Shown: positions 41,250-50,598 of the stretch, piece after piece | How the letters are laid out: every line of letters begins with the position of its first letter | Position numbering within the stretch: position 1 is the stretch's first letter | Assembly: GCA_002839095.1 (NCBI GenBank) | Contig: PGXL01000011.1 | Coordinates: 1 to 63,476 of the forward strand | DNA: 63,476 nucleotides | Direction of reading: 5' to 3' | Source: Tenericutes bacterium HGW-Tenericutes-2 | Lineage (GTDB): Bacteria; Bacillota_I; Bacilli_A; Acholeplasmatales; Acholeplasmataceae | Program-made: the position numbers and the translations under genes | Notes under the pieces: model-generated | Told to the model about the DNA's origin: nothing | What the model saw: the letters and a program-made list of their open reading frames with translations, nothing else | Database searches by the model: none

Positions 41250-42545
41250 CTACTTAATTGTTTTCTTAATTAATTGAAGTGTCTTTTTAGTTTTCCCAAT
41301 TGTAATTGCGTCATGTACTAAAGAAGACGCTTCTTCAATACCTTTATTTCTAACATATAAAGTTGCTAATGCATCTCCAATCTTAACGTAGTTACCAATC
41401 TTTTGGTGTAGGTCTAGTCCAACATCAAGTAAGATATCATCTTCCTTAGTTTCTCTTCCTGCACCTAAGCGCATTGCAGCTTTTCCGATATCTAGAGCAT
41501 TGATATCCATGATATAACCCTCAGCAGTAGATTTAACTTCTATTGTTTTTTTAGATAATAGATTTTTAGGGTTAGCAAGTGCTTTGACGTCTCCACCCTG
41601 AGCCTTAACTAGCTCTAAGAACTTTTGATAAGCCTTACCATTTTGAAGCGCTTCATGAAGTCTTATTTTTGCTTGATCAAAGTCTTTTTCAATTTGTGAG
41701 TCTAATAATAGATGCGCACCGATTTCAACAGTGACCTCTACTAAATCCTTAGGTCCTCGTCCTTGAAGTGTTTCAATCGCTTCATAAACTTCAAGTCCGT
41801 TTCCTATTTTATGTCCTAATGGCTCATCCATGCCAGTTAAAATCGCTGTCATTTTTTTACCAGATAATCTGCCTATTGAAACCATTAATTCAGCAAGCTT
41901 GATTGCTTCTTCCTCAGTCTTCATAAATGCTCCATGCCCGACCTTAACGTCTAAAACAATAGCATCTGCTCCACTTGCTAGCTTTTTACTCATAATCGAT
42001 GATGCGATTAAAGGAATGACATCAACTGTAGCAGTTACGTCACGAAGTGCATAAAGCTTTTTATCTGCAGGAGCAACATCTCCACTTTGTCCAACAATCG
42101 CGATTCCTATTTCATTGACCTGACGAATAAAGTCTTCAACCTTAAGCTCGACTTGATATCCTGGAATACTTTCTAATTTATCAATCGTACCACCAGTGTG
42201 TCCTAACCCTCTACCGCTCATTTTAGCGAATTTAACGCCTAGTGACGCTAAAAGTGGCCCTAAGATTAAGGTAACCTTATCGCCTACTCCACCAGTAGAA
42301 TGCTTATCGACTTTAATACCTGGAATTGCTGATAAATCGATTGAATCTCCAGAATCTCTCATTGCTAATGCTAGATAAGTAGCTTCCTCATCATTCATTT
42401 TCTGAAAATAGGTAGCCATTAAAAAAGCACTCATTTGATAATCAGGAATGTTTCCTTTTGTATAATTTTTAATCAAATAATCTATTTCATTTTTAGATAA
42501 AACCATGCCATCTCTTTTTTTGGCAATTATATCGATGATATGCAT
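41250..42545 (-). CDS. pdp: Pyrimidine-nucleoside phosphorylase
   Basis: About 431 residues from ATG 42545 (AAGGAGATG upstream; the frame to 42578 is not needed). It cleaves uridine, thymidine and deoxyuridine with phosphate. Family motifs are KHSTGGVGDKVTLILGPLLA, KMSGRGLGHTGGT and YALRDVTATVD, the last two being typical of Pdp/DeoA. The C-terminal PYNP domain is present (AMRLGAGRETKEDDILLDVG). It works with DeoC and DeoD of this window to feed ribose and deoxyribose phosphates to catabolism. Confidence 0.95.
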   Translation of the reverse strand: MHIIDIIAKKRDGMVLSKNEIDYLIKNYTKGNIPDYQMSAFLMATYFQKMNDEEATYLALAMRDSGDSIDLSAIPGIKVDKHSTGGVGDKVTLILGPLLASLGVKFAKMSGRGLGHTGGTIDKLESIPGYQVELKVEDFIRQVNEIGIAIVGQSGDVAPADKKLYALRDVTATVDVIPLIASSIMSKKLASGADAIVLDVKVGHGAFMKTEEEAIKLAELMVSIGRLSGKKMTAILTGMDEPLGHKIGNGLEVYEAIETLQGRGPKDLVEVTVEIGAHLLLDSQIEKDFDQAKIRLHEALQNGKAYQKFLELVKAQGGDVKALANPKNLLSKKTIEVKSTAEGYIMDINALDIGKAAMRLGAGRETKEDDILLDVGLDLHQKIGNYVKIGDALATLYVRNKGIEEASSLVHDAITIGKTKKTLQLIKKTIK

Positions 42546-42638
42546 AAAATCACATCTCCTTCTTATATATTTTATCATATATGATAAGGATTACCTACCA
42601 AAGTATGTTATAATAAAAAAGATGAAATGGGGAATATT

Positions 42639-43199
42639 ATGATTTTAGCAATGGTACGTCATGGACAAACTGCATACAACGCTGATGGATTAGTTCAAGG
42701 AAGAATTAACATCCCTTTAAACGATACTGGTAAGCTACAAGCGAAACAGCTTGGAGAAACGCTTAGATCACAAAATGAGACCTTTGATTTAATAGCAGCA
42801 TCTCCTCTTTCTAGAGCATTAGAGACTGCATTTATTATTTCAAAACAACTGAAGATGAGTCGTCCAATTTATGTTGATCATCAGTTTGTTGAACGCGATT
42901 TTTATCATTTAGATGGAACACCTGTCGAAACTGCAATGCCATTGGTAAGAATTGAAAATTATAAATTTGAAGGCTATGAGCATGATCAACAAATGATAGG
43001 TAGAATTACGAAAGCTGTTAAAAATTTAAGACGGGTTCATGGAGATAAGAAAATATTACTTGTTGCACATTCCCATGTAATTAAAGCACTATTAAGATAT
43101 ATTGATCCATCTCTTTATACATTTGCAGACTTAATCAGACATCTAGATATTATCTACTTTGAGGTTACTGATAAGAAAATAACGGTAATAAAAAAATAA
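42639..43199 (+). CDS. Histidine phosphatase (phosphoglycerate mutase-like)
   Basis: About 186 residues from ATG 42639, with GGGG upstream. The phosphohistidine motif is VRHGQTAYN, followed by GRINIPLNDTGKLQAKQLG, SPLSRALETA and the second His in LVAHSHVIKALL. It is a small cofactor-independent-of-2,3-BPG type hydrolase rather than a true glycolytic mutase, judged by length and motifs; the substrate is unknown. Confidence 0.88.
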   Translation: MILAMVRHGQTAYNADGLVQGRINIPLNDTGKLQAKQLGETLRSQNETFDLIAASPLSRALETAFIISKQLKMSRPIYVDHQFVERDFYHLDGTPVETAMPLVRIENYKFEGYEHDQQMIGRITKAVKNLRRVHGDKKILLVAHSHVIKALLRYIDPSLYTFADLIRHLDIIYFEVTDKKITVIKK

Positions 43200-43219
43200 A
43201 AGGCTTTCGCCTTTTTTTT
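43196..43219. terminator. Bidirectional terminator
   Basis: AAAAGGC-tttc-GCCTTTT hairpin with T-runs on both strands, between converging genes (plus-strand phosphatase, minus-strand plsC). Confidence 0.85.
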
Positions 43220-44006
43220 ATTTGACAAGCTTTTGATTGATGATATTAAACATCTTATCTGCAACCTCAAGTGTTGTGAGATGCTTGATGTCCTCATATT
43301 TGATCACAGGATGGACAACTACATAAATCTTAGTTGAACGGAATGGTGCTCTATATTTGATTGCTGTTGTATTTTGGATGCTAATCGGTAAAAGATCTGC
43401 ACCAGCCTTCATAGCAACGCGGTATGCACCAGCGCGCATAGCAACCATTTTATCATCATTTCTATCCTTAATTCCGCCCTCAGGAAATATTGCCATCGCC
43501 ATACCATCTTTGATTACCTTAATGGCATCAACCATCGCACGTGCAGTGTTTCTATCAGATGAACGGTCAATTGGAAATGCTCCTAAATATTTCAATAGAG
43601 TTCCAATTAAAGGTGCTTTATAAACACTCATTTTTGGTGTAAAGGTTGTAGGTCTTTTCATAATCTCAAACATAATAAATGGATCTGCATAGGATTTATG
43701 ATTTGCAAAAACTGTTAATAATCCATCGTTAGGAATGTTTTCTTTTCCTGTAATTTTTATTTTTAATCTTAAAAAGAAAACGATTAACCAGTGAGATGTA
43801 GATCTACATACATAATACTTATATTTATTAGAAAATTTTGTGTATTTAAAAATTGGGAATTGAATTAAGACAAATAGGACAATTCCAAAAAATCCGACTA
43901 CGATTCCTAAAACAAACCACAATGGTAAAAACCAAAGGTTTTGAACAACCGTGGTCATGAAGTACATGAAAATTGCGATTAGTAGTAAAAATAGTATGGA
44001 AATCAT
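43218..44006 (-). CDS. plsC: 1-acyl-sn-glycerol-3-phosphate acyltransferase
   Basis: A 262-residue membrane enzyme that acylates lysophosphatidic acid to phosphatidic acid. Two N-terminal hydrophobic segments (about 2-55) precede the catalytic motif NHKSYADPF (H-x4-D) at about residue 111, the acyl-binding region FPIDRSSDRNTAR, and FPEGGIKDR. It overlaps the folA stop as ATGA. Phospholipid synthesis is essential for a cell bounded only by membrane. Confidence 0.92.
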   Translation of the reverse strand: MISILFLLLIAIFMYFMTTVVQNLWFLPLWFVLGIVVGFFGIVLFVLIQFPIFKYTKFSNKYKYYVCRSTSHWLIVFFLRLKIKITGKENIPNDGLLTVFANHKSYADPFIMFEIMKRPTTFTPKMSVYKAPLIGTLLKYLGAFPIDRSSDRNTARAMVDAIKVIKDGMAMAIFPEGGIKDRNDDKMVAMRAGAYRVAMKAGADLLPISIQNTTAIKYRAPFRSTKIYVVVHPVIKYEDIKHLTTLEVADKMFNIINQKLVK

Positions 44007-44476
44007 CTGGTAATCCTTTCATAGACAGCAAAGATAAGCTGGTCTTCAAGTCTCTTTTCAATTAATTTAAACTGACTTAAATCAAATGAAGGAAAGTACA
44101 CATTACCTTCATGTGTACGAAGTACATAGGTAATATAAAGGCGATCTGTATATGGTAGTGCAAGCTGATAAATCGTCTTTCCACCAATAACAAAGATATC
44201 CTCTTTAGTTTCCTTTAGGAATTGAAATAAATCTTTGACATGAACTGCATCTGGATAGGTAGCATCATTAATATTTGCTACATAGTTCTTTCTAAATGGC
44301 AAAGGTTTAGTTTTATAATATCCCTTCAGGGATTGATAGGTCATATCACCCATTAAAACAGCTTGATCCTTCGTCATATTTTTAAAATATGCCAAATCCT
44401 TTGGATAATGCCAGGGTAGGACATTATCTTTCCCAATCAACCAATTTTCATCCATTGCCCAAATCATTGAAATCAT
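44003..44476 (-). CDS. folA: Dihydrofolate reductase
   Basis: A 157-residue DHFR. Motifs are [27 protein letters not shown] split over residues 2-28 (active-site loop with the Trp-His-Tyr and Asp), [14 protein letters not shown], and [16 protein letters not shown]. It regenerates tetrahydrofolate consumed by the ThyA encoded immediately upstream; the two genes overlap by four bases (ATGA). The usual Gly-Arg of MGRxT is Gly-Asp here (MGDMTY), a small deviation at the NADPH phosphate site. Confidence 0.94.
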   Translation of the reverse strand: MISMIWAMDENWLIGKDNVLPWHYPKDLAYFKNMTKDQAVLMGDMTYQSLKGYYKTKPLPFRKNYVANINDATYPDAVHVKDLFQFLKETKEDIFVIGGKTIYQLALPYTDRLYITYVLRTHEGNVYFPSFDLSQFKLIEKRLEDQLIFAVYERITR

Positions 44477-45339
44477 ACTGCCACCTTCCCTTTAATTGCA
44501 GGATAGGGGTTATAATCAACAAGCTCAAAATCCTCAAACTTAAAATCAAATAAGGATTTTACATTTGGATTAATTTTCATGATTGGTCTTTTTCTAGGCT
44601 CTCTAGAAAGCTGCAATTCAATTTGATCGAAATGGTTTGAATAAATATGAGCATCCCCTAAGGTGTGCACAAACTCTCCAACCTCTAACTTGGTCACTTG
44701 AGCAACCATCATTAAAAGGAGTGCGTAGGATGCAATATTAAATGGCACTCCTAAAAATATATCAGCACTTCTTTGATAGAGCTGTAATGATAGTTTTTGA
44801 TCTCTAACATAAAATTGAATTAATGTATGGCATGGAGGTAAAGCCATGTTTTTAATTTCTGCTGGATTCCAAGCACTTAAAATCATACGTCTTGAATCTG
44901 GATTATTTTTAATTTCATCAAGGATATATTGAAGCTGATCCACGCCGTTAAACTTTCTCCATTGTGCACCATATACCGGACCTAAATCACCATATTTTTC
45001 TGCAAATTTAGGATCAGTCTTTATTTTTTCAACGTACTCATCCATCGTTTCCCCTTGATAATCACTACTCAAGGTATATGTTTTATAAGGCCATTCATTC
45101 CATATTCTTACATCATGATCAACCAAATACTTAATATTTGTATCTCCATTGATAAACCATAATAGTTCATGAATAATCGATTTTAAATGTACTTTTTTCG
45201 TTGTTAGGAGTGGAAACCCTTCACTTAAATCAAAGCGCATTTGGTAGCCAAATACACTTTTCGTTCCTGTTCCAGTTCGATCCATTTTAAAACTGCCATG
45301 GTCCATGACATGTTGACATAAATCCAAATATGGCTTCAT
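44473..45339 (-). CDS. thyA: Thymidylate synthase
   Basis: A 288-residue classical ThyA that methylates dUMP to dTMP with methylene-tetrahydrofolate. The catalytic motif is [11 protein letters not shown]; further motifs are [26 protein letters not shown] and [20 protein letters not shown]. dUMP can come from the dCMP deaminase at 17914. It forms an operon with pepV upstream and folA and plsC downstream. Confidence 0.96.
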   Translation of the reverse strand: MKPYLDLCQHVMDHGSFKMDRTGTGTKSVFGYQMRFDLSEGFPLLTTKKVHLKSIIHELLWFINGDTNIKYLVDHDVRIWNEWPYKTYTLSSDYQGETMDEYVEKIKTDPKFAEKYGDLGPVYGAQWRKFNGVDQLQYILDEIKNNPDSRRMILSAWNPAEIKNMALPPCHTLIQFYVRDQKLSLQLYQRSADIFLGVPFNIASYALLLMMVAQVTKLEVGEFVHTLGDAHIYSNHFDQIELQLSREPRKRPIMKINPNVKSLFDFKFEDFELVDYNPYPAIKGKVAV

Positions 45340-45356
45340 GATAGCCCTCCTAGAAA

Positions 45357-46736
45357 TTATTTAGCAAGCTCGTATAATGCTTCTGTATAAATGATTGTTG
45401 CAAGTAATAAATCATCGATGCCTATAAATTCATTTTTTTGATGAATATATGTTGGTTTATCCAAGAAATGTGGTCCAAATGCAACACAATTAGGCATCGC
45501 TCTAGCAAATGTACCTCCACCAATATTGATTGGCTTCGCTTCTTTATCATTGGTATGCTTAATGTAAACTGCCATTAATTTTTTAACTAAATCAGAATTT
45601 GGGTCCTTATATAACAATTGTTGGTGCTTATCAACTTCTGCAGTTGCATGAAATGGAGAAACCTTTTCCTTTAAGGTTTGAACAACTTCATCAAAGCTTA
45701 CATTATTTGGATATCTTAAATTCAAATGAATTTGATATTTTCCGTCCTTAGCATTAATCACACCAAAGTTATTCGTTAATGGTCCCATTTCAGCATCGTT
45801 ATAATCGACACCAAGCTTTTTACCTAAATAGTCATGAAGTAGTAAATTAGAGACTAAATTCACAAGATTTCCTTCAAATTGATAGTCGATAAAGAACTCA
45901 AATAGGCGATCAATTGCATTTTCTCCGAATTGTGGAGTTGATCCGTGCGCACTCTTTCCTACCACTTTAACAAAGACTTTACCATCATTGACTGATGATG
46001 AGCCTTCATAGCCTTTTTCTTTCAAGAAATCATTGAATAGTTTTTCATACTCTTTAGTAGGTTCCAATAAAGCTGTTGCATAATCAGGAACCATATTATC
46101 TCTAAAGCCACCATGGATTTCTAAAATATCATTATTATCAACTTTTCCTTCAACAAAGATTCTAGAAATTCCTTTTTCCGCATAAATCAATGGGAAATCA
46201 GCATCTGGAATAAATCCGGATACTGGAGCTTCAGGATAAACTGAGAAATAGTGACGTACACAACGCCAAGCAGTTTCTTCATCGTTACCTAAAATCAATT
46301 TGATTCTCTTTGAAAGTGGAACATTTAATTCCTTCAGTATTTTTAATGCATAATATGCAGCAATGGTAGGACCTTTGTCATCTTCAGTACCGCGTCCATA
46401 CATTTTACCGTCATGAATTTCAGCACCATATGGATCATGTGTCCAATCATTACCTGCAGGTACAACATCTAAATGTCCAATCATACCAACAAATTCTTTT
46501 TGATTGCCATACTCAATATGACCTGCATATCCATCAAGATTTACAGTTTCAAAGCCATCTCTTTCACCAATAGAAAGCATGAGATCTAAAGCTTCCTTGC
46601 ATCCTTCACCGAATGGTGCATTTTTGCGGTTTGGATCGAATGTTGTCAATTCAGAATTAATTTGAATTAATTGAGTTAAATCCTTAAGTAGTTCATCTTT
46701 TCTTTTGAGAACTTCGTCTCTAAAATTGATTGTCAT
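45357..46736 (-). CDS. pepV: Dipeptidase PepV (M20 metallopeptidase)
   Basis: A 459-residue M20 family dipeptidase. Zinc ligands are in [11 protein letters not shown] and [15 protein letters not shown]. The catalytic Glu is in [10 protein letters not shown] and the lid domain lies at about 185-370. The final His-containing segment [10 protein letters not shown] is present. PepV releases amino acids from dipeptides in the cytosol, fitting an organism that lives on peptides. A TGCTACAAT promoter and AAAGGAGATG ribosome site lie upstream. First gene of pepV-thyA-folA-plsC. Confidence 0.92.
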   Translation of the reverse strand: MTINFRDEVLKRKDELLKDLTQLIQINSELTTFDPNRKNAPFGEGCKEALDLMLSIGERDGFETVNLDGYAGHIEYGNQKEFVGMIGHLDVVPAGNDWTHDPYGAEIHDGKMYGRGTEDDKGPTIAAYYALKILKELNVPLSKRIKLILGNDEETAWRCVRHYFSVYPEAPVSGFIPDADFPLIYAEKGISRIFVEGKVDNNDILEIHGGFRDNMVPDYATALLEPTKEYEKLFNDFLKEKGYEGSSSVNDGKVFVKVVGKSAHGSTPQFGENAIDRLFEFFIDYQFEGNLVNLVSNLLLHDYLGKKLGVDYNDAEMGPLTNNFGVINAKDGKYQIHLNLRYPNNVSFDEVVQTLKEKVSPFHATAEVDKHQQLLYKDPNSDLVKKLMAVYIKHTNDKEAKPINIGGGTFARAMPNCVAFGPHFLDKPTYIHQKNEFIGIDDLLLATIIYTEALYELAK

Positions 46737-46814
46737 TTGTAATCATCTCCTTTTTTAATTGTAGCATAAAAAGAACTCTATTTAAAGGAAACTAACATGA
46801 TTTTATTTATAAAT

Positions 46815-46842
46815 AAAAAGTACAGGGGGTTATCCCTGTACA
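46815..46842 (-). terminator. Terminator of the PadR operon
   Basis: Minus-strand GTACAGGG pairs with CCCTGTAC, followed by TTTTT; it overlaps the end of the DUF4097 gene. Confidence 0.85.
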
Positions 46843-47849
46843 ATAATTTTTATATCTCCTGTTGAAGCTGTCGCATCTAAATCAACAGTTCCTGAGGATG
46901 ATGTATGTCTTGTCCCTTGATTATCTCCATCTACATAAACTTTACCTGTACTCGTTTTTAGATCAAAACTGTATATAGATAAGGATTGAACTGTAACCTT
47001 TATTTCACCTGTGGATGTTGATAACTTGATTGAATCTGCTACAAAACTACTTAATATAATATCACCTGTCGAAGTGTTTAGCTTTAAATCACCTGTCAAA
47101 TCAAGATTTGATGCTGTAATTCTTCCTGTGCTCACTGCGGCAGTTAAATCATTACCAGTAATATTTGATAATTCTACCAATCCAGTTGATGTCGATAGAT
47201 TATAATTACTAGCTGTCACTGTGTTTAAAGTGATCTTTCCAGTAGAGGATTTAGCGAAAACATTTCCAACAACATTTGCATTAATAAGAGCTATTGAACC
47301 TGTATCCACATCACCTGCGAATGAGTCTATATTTACATTTTTAACATAAATACTTCCAGTATCTGATTCTAAATTTAAAGCTTTATATGTGATAACTGAC
47401 TCATGATCCAGTCTAATCTCTCCTACATTTGTCGATAACTCTAAATTAAGAAGCCATGTTTCAGGCATTTCAATTTCAATAGTTAATCGATCCTTTGATA
47501 CAGTCTTAAATAATACAAAGCTAAAGAAATTGAATCTTTCCCTTTGAACGAGCTCATAGGAACCAAGTCCCTGCTCAGGAAATGTAAACGTATCTTTTTC
47601 ATGCTTATAATATTTTATTGTCATGTAATCATTAGCTGTAACTGACAAATGAATATGTCTTGTACTCGCATCAATAATAAGTTCATTTAGTTCATCATCA
47701 ATTGTTAAAACAATTTGCTCGCCGTATGATTCATTATCATCAAAGAATGTTTGCATTTCTTCTAAGTTCATTCCCATAAAGAATCCTGCAGCTGATAAAA
47801 CTAACCCAAGAACAAAAATAATTAATAATACTTTAACCAAAAATTTCAT
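46830..47849 (-). CDS. DUF4097-family membrane-anchored beta-repeat protein
   Basis: A 339-residue protein with one N-terminal membrane helix (about 5-25) and a long beta-repeat region with recurring Ser-Thr-Gly turns: DTGSI, SSTGKI, STGLVEL, STGRI, STGDI, STGEI, STGKV, STGDI. This is the DUF4097 beta-helix. The mature domain is probably outside the cell. Such proteins occur with DUF1700 and PadR genes in Firmicutes and are linked to cell-envelope stress. It overlaps the DUF1700 stop by one base. Confidence 0.85.
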   Translation of the reverse strand: MKFLVKVLLIIFVLGLVLSAAGFFMGMNLEEMQTFFDDNESYGEQIVLTIDDELNELIIDASTRHIHLSVTANDYMTIKYYKHEKDTFTFPEQGLGSYELVQRERFNFFSFVLFKTVSKDRLTIEIEMPETWLLNLELSTNVGEIRLDHESVITYKALNLESDTGSIYVKNVNIDSFAGDVDTGSIALINANVVGNVFAKSSTGKITLNTVTASNYNLSTSTGLVELSNITGNDLTAAVSTGRITASNLDLTGDLKLNTSTGDIILSSFVADSIKLSTSTGEIKVTVQSLSIYSFDLKTSTGKVYVDGDNQGTRHTSSSGTVDLDATASTGDIKIIVQG

Positions 47850-48421
47850 TATGCTTCACCTGCTTTTCTAGCTATCTTTGAAAATAGCACCAACATCTGC
47901 TTTGATGTCCAAATCGTTAGTTGGTAAATCCAGATTGATGCAAGCAACATCAAGCTGACCATCATGAGGCTAAAGCCTCCCAAAACCATTAAATTACCTG
48001 TTGAAAGTGTCGTTGTGAAAAAATCTAAGGAGAATCCTATGAAGCCAACAAACGTTGAAATAACGACAACAATTGACACGATAATCATTGAGAATGCAAA
48101 GATTAATAATGCTCCATAAATGACTGCGATAGGGATTAGAAGCGGTGTTGAAAGTAGTGCTTGTAAAAGCTGTTTCATGCTTCTTGCTAGCTTCGGATAT
48201 GTATCATTTTTTCTTTTCACTAAAACATCTGGAGTCATCGATTTGACAATCGTTTTGATATCATATTCTGCTAAGATCACATCCAAATTTTCCCCGCCTG
48301 TTAATCTTTCTTCAATCATTTCTTGATAGTAAGAAACGATATCTAAAACCTCATCCTTATAGAATTTATTACTTAATGCATTTTCTAATTCCTTTAACCA
48401 AGTTTTCATATGTTCACTCAT
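47849..48421 (-). CDS. DUF1700 membrane protein
   Basis: About 190 residues from ATG 48421, which overlaps the padR stop as ATGA (a longer frame reaches 48460). An N-terminal helical part (MKTWLKELENALSNKF, DIVSYYQEMIEERLTGGE) is followed by three hydrophobic segments at about 85-175. The N-terminal pattern is that of DUF1700, an anti-sigma-like or envelope-stress accessory family. It sits between the PadR regulator and the DUF4097 protein in a three-gene operon. Confidence 0.88.
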   Translation of the reverse strand: MSEHMKTWLKELENALSNKFYKDEVLDIVSYYQEMIEERLTGGENLDVILAEYDIKTIVKSMTPDVLVKRKNDTYPKLARSMKQLLQALLSTPLLIPIAVIYGALLIFAFSMIIVSIVVVISTFVGFIGFSLDFFTTTLSTGNLMVLGGFSLMMVSLMLLASIWIYQLTIWTSKQMLVLFSKIARKAGEA

Positions 48422-48720
48422 TTCATTAATATATCGTAGATTTTTCTTATGTCTTCCCACTCATGCAAGAAGTCATCGATATGTTTTTTACCCTTCGCTG
48501 TGATTTGATAGTATTTACGATTTCTACCTTGGAAGAGTACATTATATGTCTTTAGCTCATCTGCCTTTTCCAATCTTCTTAGAATTGGATACAATGTAGA
48601 TTCACTCATTTCAACATATTGAATTAAGTCACTAACGATTTTGTAACCATATGAGTCACTTCTCATTAGAATTGCAAGTACGAATATTTCTAGTACCCCT
48701 TTTTTTACTTGTTCTCTCAT
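48418..48720 (-). CDS. PadR-family transcriptional regulator
   Basis: A 100-residue PadR winged helix-turn-helix: KKGVLEIFVLAILMRSDSYG, ESTLYPILRRLEKADEL and KYYQITAKGKKHI are characteristic. It probably represses its own operon, as an inverted repeat flanks its -10 box. The gene ends in TGA within an ATGA overlap with DUF1700, a second sign of the standard code. Confidence 0.94.
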   Translation of the reverse strand: MREQVKKGVLEIFVLAILMRSDSYGYKIVSDLIQYVEMSESTLYPILRRLEKADELKTYNVLFQGRNRKYYQITAKGKKHIDDFLHEWEDIRKIYDILMK

Positions 48721-48732
48721 TTTGCACCTCTA

Positions 48733-48781
48733 ATACTATCTTACGTCTTATATTATACAATGCATAGTATGATAATGTCAA
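48733..48781 (-). promoter_or_regulatory. padR promoter and inverted-repeat operator
   Basis: Minus-strand TTGACA (48781-48776), 18-base spacer, TATAAT (48757-48752). Inverted 7-mers ATACTAT (48733-48739) and ATAGTAT (48764-48770) bracket the -10, a likely autoregulatory PadR site. Confidence 0.65.
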
Positions 48782-48782
48782 T

Positions 48783-48807
48783 AAAAAAAGTTCATTATTC
48801 TGAACTT
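48783..48807 (-). terminator. ssb terminator
   Basis: Minus-strand AGTTCA-gaataa-TGAACT followed by seven T; the hairpin overlaps the last codons of ssb. Confidence 0.8.
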
Positions 48808-49154
48808 TCTTCATTTGATTTCAATTCGTTTCTTGAAGATGGGGATAAATAAGTAATTCTTTCAGCAATCACTTCAAGCATCGATAGCTTTCTATCGTCT
48901 GGTAAATCATACTTCCAGTTTTGAATTCTTCCCTTGACTGCGATCATTACCCCCTTTGATGCATAGGACTCAATTGCTGTAGCTAATCCCTCCCAAACAG
49001 ATATCTTAATGAAATCTGTATCATAAGCCCCATCCATATTTTTAAATGGTCTTTGTACAGCAACACTAATATAGGATACCTTTCTTCCATCTTCTAAAAT
49101 ACGGACTTCAGGATCGTGAGTTAAACGTCCAATTAAAATAATTTGATTGAGCAT
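48795..49154 (-). CDS. ssb: Single-stranded DNA-binding protein, short form
   Basis: A 119-residue SSB with a normal OB-fold (MLNQIILIGRLTHDPEVRI, DFIKISVWEGLA, VKGRIQNWKYD). After the fold only about 17 residues follow, ending NEESSE. The conserved C-terminal tip (DDDIPF-like), which recruits DNA repair proteins, is absent. In this it resembles the short SsbB of Bacillus, used in competence, rather than the housekeeping SsbA. It is monocistronic, not between rpsF and rpsR. A housekeeping SSB is expected elsewhere. Confidence 0.93.
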   Translation of the reverse strand: MLNQIILIGRLTHDPEVRILEDGRKVSYISVAVQRPFKNMDGAYDTDFIKISVWEGLATAIESYASKGVMIAVKGRIQNWKYDLPDDRKLSMLEVIAERITYLSPSSRNELKSNEESSE

Positions 49155-49174
49155 GTGCCCCTCCTTTTTTACTC

Positions 49175-49203
49175 ATTATAAGGCTTTAGGAGATGCGAGA
49201 CAA
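49175..49203 (-). promoter_or_regulatory. ssb promoter
   Basis: Minus-strand TTGTCT (49203-49198), 17-base spacer, TATAAT (49180-49175). The rest of 49204-49307 is AT-rich with no gene that I can see. Confidence 0.7.
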
Positions 49204-49307
49204 ATTACCAAAATCAAAATTAAAATACCAATTTGGAAGAAAGCTTCTTGAGTTTTATAAAAAATAGTATTTTCTTATTTATTCACGTACGTATGCGCTA
49301 TCTATAG

Positions 49308-49332
49308 AAAAAAAAGACCTAATTTAGGCCTT
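49308..49332 (-). terminator. Terminator after the M16 gene pair
   Basis: Minus-strand AGGCCTAAattAGGTCT hairpin followed by eight T, overlapping the end of the gene. Confidence 0.8.
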
Positions 49333-50598
49333 TTTGTATAATAGAGTAGATATAGATTTAGTTTCTATAGCAGAAAGTGTTTCTAGGATATCCTGATAGT
49401 TGATTTCCTTTAGGATATCAACAACATCGAAAAGCGATGATTTCATATGGAAATATTTACCATATAAATATGCCTTATTTTCAAGATTGTTTAATGCATA
49501 AATAAACTGTCCAAGATACACCTTTTTATATCTTTCAAATGAATCTTCATTTAAATATGTATAAGCATCCTGAGTTAGTAGCTTGATTAACACTTTTTTT
49601 AGTCGATAAATCCTTTTAGATTCTGCAAAAATCAATATATTTTCTGCATCCTTTTCAAAGTTTGTATGAACGAAAAAACTTTGATTAATTAACTTTTGAC
49701 TTAAAAGCTGCTCAAACATAGGAGATGAAGATCCTAATAAAATATTTAGCATCATTGTATAAGCCATTTCGCGTTTAATTTGAAGATTAGCATTTTGCTT
49801 TTCAGGTTTTAGCTTGAAGCCAATAATAAATTTATCGATTCCGATATTTTTTTCTTCAATCTCATGTCGAATCTTTAATCTTTTGGGTTCCTTTGGATAA
49901 ATGGTTTTTGGCTTTCTATATTTCTTAGGATATCTGATATCATAATCCTTAAAAAACCTTTCGAGTTCATAAAGATTAACCTTCCCAGCAATCGTCACCA
50001 ATCTTTGACTTGGATTATAAAAATTTTCATAGACATCTAAAAGAATTTCTTTATTAATCTCTGTAATAGAATCTAGAGTTCCACCAATATCATAGCGAAG
50101 TGGGTGCTTATGATACATATTTTCCATTATTTTATTTTGCATGACTGTATTTGGATCATCTAAATACATTTTAAGCTCTTCAGCAATGATCAATTTTTCT
50201 TGTTCAATATTATCATCTGTAAAATATGGAGTATCTAGCATATTAAATAAATGTGTGAGTGCAGGCATCACTTGATCTGTAGCAGTAAAAAGATAGGATG
50301 TCTGGTTATAGGAAGTCATCGCATTCGCGTCAACACCTAATCTTGAAAACTCTTGAAAAGCATCACCATCTGGCATCGCGAAAATTTTATGTTCTAAAAA
50401 GTGCGCAGTTCCAAGCGGAGTTTGATGAATCTCTTGACCAACCTTGTAACTTAAATCGAGTGCTCCATAGGGAATTGAGACTTCAACATAGGTTGTATAA
50501 TAGGGATCTTCCTTTGGTAAAATATGGACCTGCATCCCGTTTTTTAGCTTCATAATATAAACTGTTTCATTGAAACGACTATATTCTTTTTTAATCAT
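49324..50598 (-). CDS. M16 zinc peptidase, catalytic member (YmfH-like)
   Basis: A 424-residue M16 family peptidase. The inverted zinc motif HFLEH is at about residues 69-73 (GTAHFLEHKIF), with the distal Glu in EQEKLIIAEELKMYLDDP. Domain structure matches half of a two-chain M16B peptidase. It overlaps the upstream, non-catalytic partner by four bases. In Bacillus, YmfF and YmfH form such a pair. Likely a cytoplasmic peptide-processing enzyme. Confidence 0.9.
   Translation of the reverse strand: MIKKEYSRFNETVYIMKLKNGMQVHILPKEDPYYTTYVEVSIPYGALDLSYKVGQEIHQTPLGTAHFLEHKIFAMPDGDAFQEFSRLGVDANAMTSYNQTSYLFTATDQVMPALTHLFNMLDTPYFTDDNIEQEKLIIAEELKMYLDDPNTVMQNKIMENMYHKHPLRYDIGGTLDSITEINKEILLDVYENFYNPSQRLVTIAGKVNLYELERFFKDYDIRYPKKYRKPKTIYPKEPKRLKIRHEIEEKNIGIDKFIIGFKLKPEKQNANLQIKREMAYTMMLNILLGSSSPMFEQLLSQKLINQSFFVHTNFEKDAENILIFAESKRIYRLKKVLIKLLTQDAYTYLNEDSFERYKKVYLGQFIYALNNLENKAYLYGKYFHMKSSLFDVVDILKEINYQDILETLSAIETKSISTLLYKKA

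Noticed and set aside
47000-47400. Repeat array or CRISPR-like structure
   Set aside because: The recurring short pieces are coding for the Ser-Thr-Gly turns of DUF4097; spacing and sequence vary.
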